Positions 17,605 to 25,500 of a stretch of DNA of 31,879 bases are shown here, in pieces. Both the position numbers and the translations under genes were made by a program. The notes under the pieces were generated by a model, which was not told the DNA's origin, did not search any database, and saw only the letters and a list, made by a program, of their open reading frames with translations. This stretch comes from Bacteroidales bacterium. GTDB taxonomy: Bacteria; Bacteroidota; Bacteroidia; Bacteroidales; ML635J-15. Numbering within the stretch: position 1 is the stretch's first letter; each line of letters starts with the position of its first letter. The stretch covers positions 1 through 31,879 of the forward strand of contig JALOAQ010000017.1 of the NCBI GenBank assembly GCA_023228725.1. Reading direction: 5' to 3'.

Positions 17605-17637
17605 CAAATATACAATAAAATAACAAATTATTTTTCT
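17605..17637 (-). promoter_or_regulatory. Promoter of lepA
   Basis: On the minus strand, TTTG (complement of 17634-17637) is followed after 21 nt by TATATTTG (complement of 17605-17612), a full -7 match about 25 nt before the lepA ATG. The spacing is at the long end of the usual range. Confidence 0.5.
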
Positions 17638-17876
17638 TTTACTTTACAGGCATACCAAAATTTAAGAATAATAAAGACTAAAATTTGAAAATTTTCAATG
17701 ATTATTTGTAAAACTAATAGAGAATAAATTATAGAATATTGATTTTTTATATTAATTAGTAATAAAAACAAGCCAAACTAATAATCTATAATTTAGCAAT
17801 AAAGCATATATTTCAACTAAAATCATCGTTTTATCTTAAAAAATTAAAAGTTTTCTCATTTTTTTTTAAAAAATAG

Positions 17877-17907
17877 TTTGCAGATATTAAAATTATGTTT
17901 AAATTTG
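17877..17907 (+). promoter_or_regulatory. Promoter of the small RNA gene
   Basis: TTTG at 17877-17880, exactly 19 nt, then TAAATTTG at 17900-17907: an exact fit to the Bacteroidota housekeeping promoter. Transcription would start near 17911-17914. No protein gene follows before the terminator at 18040. Confidence 0.7.
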
Positions 17908-17911
17908 CAAA

Positions 17912-18071
17912 CAGATAAAATAATTTGCTGTTTTTAATGAAAGTTATTTTAAAAGATATTTTGAGACAAAGCTTCTCATAAAGAAATATTAAACTAAGCG
18001 TGGAGTATAAGTTTAATATTTAAGTAGTTTTTTTCTAGTACCGCCCTACAGAGTTAGGGTGGTTTTTTTTT
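17912..18071 (+). ncRNA. Putative small non-coding RNA of about 155-160 nt
   Basis: Between a consensus promoter and a strong terminator lies a stretch with no usable ORF but ordered secondary structure. Hairpin 1 is TAAAATAA (17916-17923) with TTATTTTA (17944-17951). Hairpin 2 is TGAGA (17962-17966) with TCTCA (17974-17978). Hairpin 3 has a perfect 12-bp stem, AAATATTAAACT (17984-17995) with AGTTTAATATTT (18010-18021), and a purine-rich 14-nt loop AAGCGTGGAGTATA. Hairpin 4 is the terminator. Size and position (a stand-alone unit between lepA and a distant SDR gene) fit a regulatory RNA. It does not obviously match tmRNA, RNase P or SRP RNA. A 6S-type RNA of Bacteroidota is possible, but I do not see a convincing open-promoter-like bulge. 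Confidence 0.6.
18040..18071 (+). terminator. Strong rho-independent terminator of the small RNA
   Basis: ACCGCCCTA (18040-18048) pairs with TAGGGTGGT (18055-18063) over nine positions, one a G-U pair, with a 6-nt loop. A run of nine T residues follows. This is the strongest terminator in the window and has no upstream protein gene on its strand. Confidence 0.88.
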
Positions 18072-18400
18072 GTTTATTTTGTAAGCATTTATTTTCTTGA
18101 ACTTGAGCTCATTAAAAATTATTTGCGTTTTTATTGTAAATTTTTTTGTTACAAATTAATTAAATTAAGTGTGAATAACAAATCATATTAAAAAAAGTTT
18201 TGAAAATATTCTGAATCTTTTTATTTAAATAATTCCGTAAAAAGTTAGTGCAAAAAGTCCAGATTTTATTACTTAAACTTTTTTATCTCTAATATTTTGA
18301 TTGTCAATGTTAAAAAATTAGTCCGATTTTTAAAACTCGAACTTTTTAGTGTTTTTTCCTTTTATGTTTGTGGCATAATTTTTTATGAAAAATCAAAAAT
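18072..18400. other. AT-rich intergenic region before the SDR gene
   Basis: This 329-bp gap after the small RNA terminator holds no ORF of note. TATGTTTG at 18363-18370 is a possible -7 box for the SDR gene at 18401 but lacks a good -33 partner. An 8-bp inverted repeat (AAAAAGTT 18239-18246, AACTTTTT 18276-18283) is probably incidental. Confidence 0.5.
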
Positions 18401-19432
18401 ATGGGCAAAAATAAAATTAATGTATTATTGACAGGTGCTTCCGGAACAGTTGGAAGCGAAGTCTTAATTCAGTTAGCAAATAGAGATGATATTTCTCTTA
18501 GTATTTTTGATAAAAAAACAGATAAAGCAGAAAAGTTTTTAAAAAAATACTCTTCCAAAGCTAATATAGTTTATGGTGATATTACAAATATAAAAGAAGT
18601 AGAAAATATAGCGAAAAACCAAGATATTGTAATACATTTAGCAGCCTTAATTCCTCCAATTGCTGACAAATTTCCTAAACTTGCTTACCTAGTTAATGTT
18701 CTTGGTACAGCTAATTTAATTTCAGCTTTAGAAAAACATTCTCCAAACGCATTTTTTATGTATAGTTCTTCAGTTTCAGTTTATGGAGATAGGGTAGATA
18801 ATCCTAATATTAGCACAAAAGACGCTCTAAATCCAAGTGTAGGAGATGAATATGCAAAAACAAAAATCGAAACTGAAACATTAATTCAAAATTCAAAACT
18901 TAATTGGACAATTTACCGTTTAGCGGCTATTATGAAAAACCATAAAGTTTCTGAATTAATGTTTCATATGCCTTTGGAAACAACCATGGAAATTTGCACA
19001 CCCGAAGATACTGCAAGAGCTTTTGTAAATGGCATATTTAAACAAAAAGAACTCTCAAAACGAATATTCAATCTTGGTGGTGGTAAGGAATGTACAATAA
19101 GTTACAAAAAGTTTTTACAAAAATCTTTCTTTCAATTTGGTTTAGGAAAATTAAACTTTAAACCTAATACTTTTGCTAAAATAAATTTTCACTGTGGCTA
19201 TTATGTTGATGGAGAAGATTTGGAGAAAATAACAAATTTTAGGCAAGATAATTTAGAAACATATTTTGAAAAAACTAAAACAGGCATTTCGTTTATTAAT
19301 AAATTTTTTGCTCAAATATTAAGATATCCAATAAAAAAATATCTTCAAAGCAAATCCGAGCCACTAAAAGCAATTAAAGAAAATGATAAAGCTCTAATTG
19401 AAAGATTTTTTGGCGATAAATTAATTCAATAA
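18401..19432 (+). CDS. NAD(P)-dependent epimerase/dehydratase (extended SDR family)
   Basis: This 343-residue Rossmann-fold enzyme has the nucleotide-binding TGASGTVG at residues 11-18. VYGDITN, probably followed by the cofactor-contacting IVIHLAAL, comes next. A catalytic serine region (FMYSSSVSVYGD, about 118-129) and a YAKTK motif (151-155) supply the Tyr and Lys of the active site. This is the plan of sugar-nucleotide epimerases and related reductases. The substrate cannot be told; the C-terminal third is less typical. It stands alone on its strand, and its stop lies 5 bases from the convergent helicase gene with no terminator between. An overlapping out-of-frame ATG at 18384 opens only an 9-codon frame. 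Confidence 0.85.
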   Translation: MGKNKINVLLTGASGTVGSEVLIQLANRDDISLSIFDKKTDKAEKFLKKYSSKANIVYGDITNIKEVENIAKNQDIVIHLAALIPPIADKFPKLAYLVNVLGTANLISALEKHSPNAFFMYSSSVSVYGDRVDNPNISTKDALNPSVGDEYAKTKIETETLIQNSKLNWTIYRLAAIMKNHKVSELMFHMPLETTMEICTPEDTARAFVNGIFKQKELSKRIFNLGGGKECTISYKKFLQKSFFQFGLGKLNFKPNTFAKINFHCGYYVDGEDLEKITNFRQDNLETYFEKTKTGISFINKFFAQILRYPIKKYLQSKSEPLKAIKENDKALIERFFGDKLIQ

Positions 19433-19437
19433 TAATA

Positions 19438-21144
19438 TCATCTTTCTTTTCTTTTGTCTGCATACTTTTTACCACTTGGACTGGAATTTTCTTTGTTAAA
19501 CTTAGGTTTTCTTTTTTTATCAGAATTTTTCACTTCAATTTTTAAACGTTTTCCTGAATATCTTTTATTATTAAAAGCTCTTATAACTTCAGTTTCGTAA
19601 TTGGAATCCATCTCGAAAAATGTATAAGCCGTCATAATTTCAATTTTTCCAATATTAGCACCTGCTATGCTATCATTTGCATTGATTAAATCTAAAAGTT
19701 TGCCTTTATTCAAGCCGTCTTTAGAGCCAAGAGTTAAGAAAAACTTAGTATATCCTGACTTTCCGCCATATTTAGGTTTATTTTCAGATTTTCTATCTAT
19801 TTTTGCATCTTTTCTATCAGGTTCATTCAAATCATAAGCATTTTTATAATAAGTCAAAAACCTTGAAAACTCAACTGCAACAAAACGTTTTATAAGCTCG
19901 TCTCTATCCATCCAACTAAGTTTTTTTAGAATTATTGGTAAAAACTCATCAATTTCTGAATCAATTTCACTAAGATGTTCTATTCTGTCAATAATATGCA
20001 TAAGTTGCTTTGTACAAACTTCTTTGCCACCAGGAACTTGCTTACGGTTTATGGTTTTTTTAAGAAGTTTTTCAATTTCTCTAATTTTATGTAATTCTTT
20101 ATTATGAATTATTGAAATTGCTTCACCTTTTTTTCCTGCTCTACCTGTACGTCCGCTTCTATGTATATATATTTCCCTTTCATCAGGTAAATTATAATTT
20201 ATTACATGGCTTAAATCATTTACATCTAATCCTCTAGCAGCAACGTCTGTGGCAACAAGTAATTGTAAATTTCCACTTCTAAATTTATGCATTACGTGGT
20301 CGCGTTGAGCTTGAGATAAATCTCCGTGTAGTGCATCTGCATTATATCCGTCTTGAATTAGTTTGTCAGCAACATCTTGGGTTTCGGCACGGGTTCTACA
20401 AAAAATAATTCCATAAATATCCGGATTTATATCTGCAATACGTTTTAGTGCTAAATATCTATTTCTTGCATTTACTTGATAATAAAAGTGTTCTACGTTT
20501 TCTGCACCTGAATTTTTTGTTCCAACAGAAATCTCTATAGGGTTTTTCATATAAGTTGAAGCAATTTTCATAATATCCGGTGGCATAGTAGCAGAAAACA
20601 ATAAAGTTTGTTTTTCTTTTGGCGTAGTTTCTAAAATTGCATCAATATCTTCCTTAAATCCCATATTTAGCATTTCGTCTGCCTCGTCTAAAACTAAAAA
20701 CGAAATTCGATTAATTTTTAAAACTTTTCTTTTTATTAAATCTAAAACCCTGCCTGGAGTACCAACAACAACTTGTGAGCCTTTTTTTAAATCTTTAATT
20801 TGATTTTCAATTGATGCACCACCATAAACTGCAGTAATGCGAATTTGGGATAAATATTTTGCATAATTTTGCATGTCTTTTGCTATTTGCACACAAAGTT
20901 CGCGAGTTGGTGAAATAATAATAGACTGAGTTGTTTTACTGTTATAATCTGTTTGATTGAGAATAGGCAAACCAAAAGCAGCAGTTTTTCCTGTGCCTGT
21001 TTGGGCTAAACCAACTAAATCTCTATCTGAATTTAATAAATGAGGAATAGTTTTTTCTTGTATTGGGGTAGGATTTAGGTACCCAAGTTCTTTTATAGCA
21101 TCGATAATTTCTTTACCTAAACCATAGCTTTCAAATAATTGCAT
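19438..21144 (-). CDS. DEAD-box RNA helicase with DbpA-type RNA-binding domain (DeaD/CsdA-like)
   Basis: This 568-residue ATP-dependent RNA helicase probably acts in ribosome assembly or cold-adapted RNA turnover. Motifs in order are: Q motif GYLNPTPIQ (21-29), motif I AQTGTGKT (47-54), PTRELC near 80, GTPGR near 128, VLDEADEML near 152, SAT (LLFSATMPP) near 182, VATDVAARGLDV near 300, and HRSGRTGRAGKKG near 331. A C-terminal DbpA-like RNA-binding fold (about 460-540) contains KFFLTLGSKDGLNKGKLLDL and ends in a basic tail rich in Lys and Arg. This tail plus DbpA fold is the CsdA/DeaD plan, but the exact orthologue is uncertain. It faces the SDR gene and lies downstream of prs. A -7-like sequence (21164-21171, minus sense TATCTTTG) precedes it. 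Confidence 0.93.
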   Translation of the reverse strand: MQLFESYGLGKEIIDAIKELGYLNPTPIQEKTIPHLLNSDRDLVGLAQTGTGKTAAFGLPILNQTDYNSKTTQSIIISPTRELCVQIAKDMQNYAKYLSQIRITAVYGGASIENQIKDLKKGSQVVVGTPGRVLDLIKRKVLKINRISFLVLDEADEMLNMGFKEDIDAILETTPKEKQTLLFSATMPPDIMKIASTYMKNPIEISVGTKNSGAENVEHFYYQVNARNRYLALKRIADINPDIYGIIFCRTRAETQDVADKLIQDGYNADALHGDLSQAQRDHVMHKFRSGNLQLLVATDVAARGLDVNDLSHVINYNLPDEREIYIHRSGRTGRAGKKGEAISIIHNKELHKIREIEKLLKKTINRKQVPGGKEVCTKQLMHIIDRIEHLSEIDSEIDEFLPIILKKLSWMDRDELIKRFVAVEFSRFLTYYKNAYDLNEPDRKDAKIDRKSENKPKYGGKSGYTKFFLTLGSKDGLNKGKLLDLINANDSIAGANIGKIEIMTAYTFFEMDSNYETEVIRAFNNKRYSGKRLKIEVKNSDKKRKPKFNKENSSPSGKKYADKRKER

Positions 21145-21270
21145 TTTGTAAATTTTGTGGCTGCAAAGATAATAATTAATTGATAACTAATAATTTTGTT
21201 TTTTACTTAGCAAAAACTGAAAAATAAATTAAGCACAAATTTTATAAATAAAAATTATAAAACCTTAGTT

Positions 21271-22263
21271 TTAAACAATAAAACTTCCCGAAATACTTCT
21301 AAAATTATATACCTTATTAATAATGTCGCCAAAAAGTGGACCAATAGAAAGGGTTTTTATTTTATCTGACATTCCTTCTTTAATTGGAATAGAATCTGTT
21401 GTAATAAGTTCAATAATAGATGATTTATTTATTCTTTCGTAGGCAGGACCGGATAAAACAGGGTGTGTAGCTACAACTCTCACAGATTTTGCTCCTTTGT
21501 CCATCATAATATCTGAAGCCATAGCAATTGTGCCGGCAGTATCAACCATATCGTCAGTAATAATAACGTTTTTATTTTCCACGTCTCCAATCACTATCAT
21601 TTCTCCTATTTCATTAGCTTTTTCACGTGATTTATGAGCAATAGCCATTTCGCAACCAAGAAAGTGAGAATAAGCTTTAGCCCGTTTTGAACCTCCCATA
21701 TCAGGCGATGCAATTACTAAATTGTCTAAATTTAAACTTTTTAAATAAGGCACAAACAAAGCTGATGCGTAAATATGGTCAACAGGCATATTAAAAAAAC
21801 CTTGTATTTGGTCGGCGTGTAAATCCATAGTCATAATACGGTCAACTTTTGCGGCAGCAAGCAAGTCGGCAATAAGTTTAGCACCAATCGCAACACGGGG
21901 TTGGTCTTTTCTGTCTTGGCGTGCAAAACCAAAATATGGAATTACTGCCACAACTTTGTATGCCGAAGCTCGTTTAGCAGCATCAACCATTAGCATAAGC
22001 TCAAATAAATTATCTATAGGCGGAAAAGTACTTTGAATTAAAAATACAGTACAACCACGAACAGTTTCGTCTAAACTTGTAACAAACTCGCCATCGCTAA
22101 AACGAGTAAAACTACTTTTTCCTAATTCAAAATTTTGTAGAGTTTCAATAGAATGACCTCCCTCAAGATGCATTTGCTTTTGAGCTTGATTATAACCGTT
22201 TATTATTTTTATGGCTAAATCGCTACTCGCAGAACCTGAAAAAAATTTAATCGGTGATTGCAT
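21271..22263 (-). CDS. prs: Ribose-phosphate pyrophosphokinase
   Basis: This 330-residue enzyme makes PRPP from ribose 5-phosphate and ATP for purine, pyrimidine, His, Trp and NAD synthesis. Visible motifs are FSDGEFVTSLDETVRG near residue 58, the ATP-binding loop RQDRKDQPRVAIGAK (about 113), MDLHADQIQGFF near 146 and the PRPP-binding loop VIITDDMVDTAGTI (about 232-245). Length is slightly above the common 310-315, as in other Bacteroidota. A -7-like CAAAGCTA (22299-22306, minus sense TAGCTTTG) lies 36 nt upstream without a clear -33 box. The helicase gene follows after 126 bp on the same strand. Confidence 0.97.
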   Translation of the reverse strand: MQSPIKFFSGSASSDLAIKIINGYNQAQKQMHLEGGHSIETLQNFELGKSSFTRFSDGEFVTSLDETVRGCTVFLIQSTFPPIDNLFELMLMVDAAKRASAYKVVAVIPYFGFARQDRKDQPRVAIGAKLIADLLAAAKVDRIMTMDLHADQIQGFFNMPVDHIYASALFVPYLKSLNLDNLVIASPDMGGSKRAKAYSHFLGCEMAIAHKSREKANEIGEMIVIGDVENKNVIITDDMVDTAGTIAMASDIMMDKGAKSVRVVATHPVLSGPAYERINKSSIIELITTDSIPIKEGMSDKIKTLSIGPLFGDIINKVYNFRSISGSFIV

Positions 22264-22556
22264 TGTTTTTATTTTTATTCTTAGTAATTTTATGGCTACA
22301 AAGCTAAAAAAATAAAAGAATTTTATAAAAGAATCTTAAAATTGATATTAAATAGTTTTCAACAAAATTTGTGATTTATTAACTAAAATAAGATTATATC
22401 GAATGTTTTTATTAAATTTGTAATAAGTAAATTGAAATTTTAGAATAAATTTGAAAACTTTATCTTAAAATAAATGTTTTACTTTTGAGAAAGATTGAGA
22501 GTGTGATTTTTTTTAGCGAGTGTTTTTAGGAAATAATGTAATATTACAAGTCTATT
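22264..22556. other. AT-rich intergenic region between divergent prs and the large T9SS protein gene
   Basis: This 293-bp region carries several -7-like boxes on the plus strand (TAAATTTG at 22413-22420 and 22446-22453, TACTTTTG at 22480-22487), none with a -33 box at 19-21 nt. I cannot say which is used. No RNA or ORF is supported here. Confidence 0.45.
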
Positions 22557-25500
22557 ATGAGAAAAATATTGAAAATAATATTAGGAATTGTTGTCGGCCT
22601 TTGGTTGGGAAATCAGGGTTTTGCTCAAGTAAATATTTCTGCTGGAACAACAATAATAGAAAATTTCGACAATATTGGAACTACTGCAACACTACCCTCA
22701 GCTTGGAAGGCTGATAAAAACACTACTGTTAGCAAGGTGGGTACTTATTCCGGAGCTGGCACAGCTACAGAGCAAAGTGCAGGGAATAGCATGTCGCCTT
22801 ATGCAACTAACGGAATATATAATTTCGGAGCTGGTGCTGAAGGTACAGCAACTGATAGGGCTGTGGGAGGGATTTCTTCTGGCTCTGCTTCTAAGTCCGT
22901 AAATATTTATGTACAATTAAAAAATAATGGAGGCACAGATATTAACAGTTTCACAATATCTTACAATGTTGAAAAATACAGAAATGGGTCAAATGCCAAA
23001 GGTTTTTCTATTCAAATGTATTATTCCACAGATGGCTCAAACTGGACTTCTGCTGGGACTGATTTTTTAACAAGTTTTACTGCAGATACTAATAATGATG
23101 GTTTTACTTCAGCCCCAGGAGAGACCAAAGCAGTAAGTTCAAAAACACTCAATCAATCTGTAACTGCTGGTAATATCCTTTATTTAGCTTGGAATTATTC
23201 TGTAAGTTCTGGCTCAACAACATCAAATGCCCAAGCACTGGGTATAGATGATGTTTCTATTACAGCAAATGGAAGTGCTTCCCCTAGCATAACAGTATCG
23301 CCCACAACACTAACAGGTTTTACTTATATCGAAGGTTATGGACCAAGCGATGAACAAACTTTTACGGTTTCAGGTTCAAATTTAACTGCAAATATAAGTC
23401 TTACAGCTCCGACAAATTATGAAATTTCTAAGACTTCGGGTTCAGGTTATGCTGGTTCATTAACGCTTACACCAAATTCTGGTACGGTTTCAAGCACTAC
23501 AATTTATGTAAGATTAAAAGCAGGTCTTTCTGCCGGAAATTACAATAACGAAAACATTACAGCTAGTTCAACAGGGGCAACAAGCAAAACAGTTTCTTGT
23601 AGCGGGACAGTAACAGCTCCATTTATTGGCTGTGCTACAGATTTAATTATTTCTGAATATGTTGAAGGTTCTAGTAGTAATAAATATATAGAAATTTTTA
23701 ATGGAACAAATTCAAGCATTGATTTATCAGATTATAAACTAAGATTATTTGCAAATGGAGCAATATCACCAACAAATGATGTCGCACTCTCGGGTAGTTT
23801 AAGCCCAGGAAGTACAATTGTTTATAAAAATTCAGGAGCAAATTTAACTCTTCCAACTGGTGTTGTTGCAACAAATAATGTAGCTTGTAATTTTAACGGA
23901 GATGATGCAATAGCTTTGTATAAGACTTCAACAAGTGCTTATGTGGATATTTTTGGCAGAATTGGTGAAGACCCTGGAACTGCTTGGACTGCAAGTGGAG
24001 GTTATACAACCTTAAATAAAACTTTACGAAGAAAAGCAAACGTAACATCTGGAGTTACAGTAAATCCTGCGAGTGGCTTTCCTACTCTTGCTACAGAATG
24101 GGATATGTTTAATGAAGACGATGCTAATGATTTAGGTTCTCACACTATGAATTGTGGACCTAAAATTGTTATTAATCTATCTACATTATCAAATTTCGAT
24201 TATTTCCTTGGTTCCGGTCCAAGCGAAGAACAGACAATTTTAGTTTCAGGTTCAAATTTAACTGCAAATATAAGTCTTACAGCTCCGACAAATTATGAAA
24301 TTTCTACAAGTTCTGGTTCTGGGTTTACAAACACAATAAATCTTAGTCAAACTGATGGCATAGTTTCAGGGACTACAATTTATGTTAGATTAAAATCAGG
24401 ACTTTCATTGGGAGATTACAATAATGAAAACATTACAGCTAGTTCAACAGGGGCAGACAGCAAAACAGTTACTTGTAATGGAAGAGTTAATTTAGCACCT
24501 GTTACTGGGCTAAGTATAATTTGTTCATCTAATACCACAGCGGAAATTTCTTGGGCAAGTCCGGATAGCGAATATGATGGTGTTGTTATTGCATTTAGAC
24601 AATCTAACAATAGTCCACATAGTTTGAGTGCAAACCCAACTAGTATAACAGTAAACCCTGCTTTTGGAAGCGGACACGAATTCGGTAATTCAGAGCCTAA
24701 GTCTTACGTAGTTTATAAGGGTACAGGAAATTCTGTTGAAGTTACAAACTTAACAGCCGGAGAAACATATAGAGTTAAAGCTTATGTTTACAAAGGCACA
24801 ACTTGGATACCTGATAATCAATGCCCAACAATGACAATTTCAAATCTTGGATTATCTAATGTAAATCTAGCACAAAATGCAGACGGAGATTCACAGTCAG
24901 ACTTAGCTTGGGTTTTGCCTTCTGCTGCTTGCTTTGATGAGGTGCTTGTAGTCGCAAAACATAATACAACAATAACTTATACTCCTACAGGAGATGCTTC
25001 GGGATTTACTGCAAGTCCTATATTTGGTTCGGGTTCTGATCTTGGTTCAGATCAATATGTTGTTTACAAAGGAACAGGTACAAATTTTACAATAACAGGT
25101 TTAACTAATGGGCAAACTTATTTTGCAAAAATATTTGTTAGAAAAGGAACAGACTGGTCAAGCGGAGTAGAATTAGAACTAAACCCTAAAATAAGTACTG
25201 TTTTAGAGCATGGAGATTTAGCTATTTTAGCTGTAAATACTAGCTCTGCTTTTGGAGATGAAATTTCATTTGTTAGTTTTAAAAATATTGTACCTGAAAC
25301 TTCAATTGATTTTACAGATAATGGTTACGAAAGGGAATATGCCGGTATGTGGGGTAGTACAGAAGGTACAGTCAGAATTACAAGAATAAACTCAGTTTTA
25401 GAAGCTGGTACTGTTGTAACATTTGAAATTACAGGTAATGCAGCTAGTATTCCTTTTGGAACAAATTTGAATATTTATGTTAATGGTAGTATAGATAATA

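Noticed and set aside
17912..18071. Reading the small RNA as a riboswitch or leader of the SDR gene
   Set aside because: A strong terminator at 18040-18071 and a further 330 bp before the SDR start, with a separate -7-like box near 18363, argue for an independent transcript.
18239..18283. 8-bp inverted repeat with a 29-nt loop as a further RNA element
   Set aside because: Only A/T-rich stem bases, a long loop, no promoter or T-run; expected by chance in such DNA.
22520..22714. 64-codon ORF overlapping the start of the large T9SS gene
   Set aside because: It is out of frame with a gene that has a good signal peptide, and it has no protein-like features of its own.
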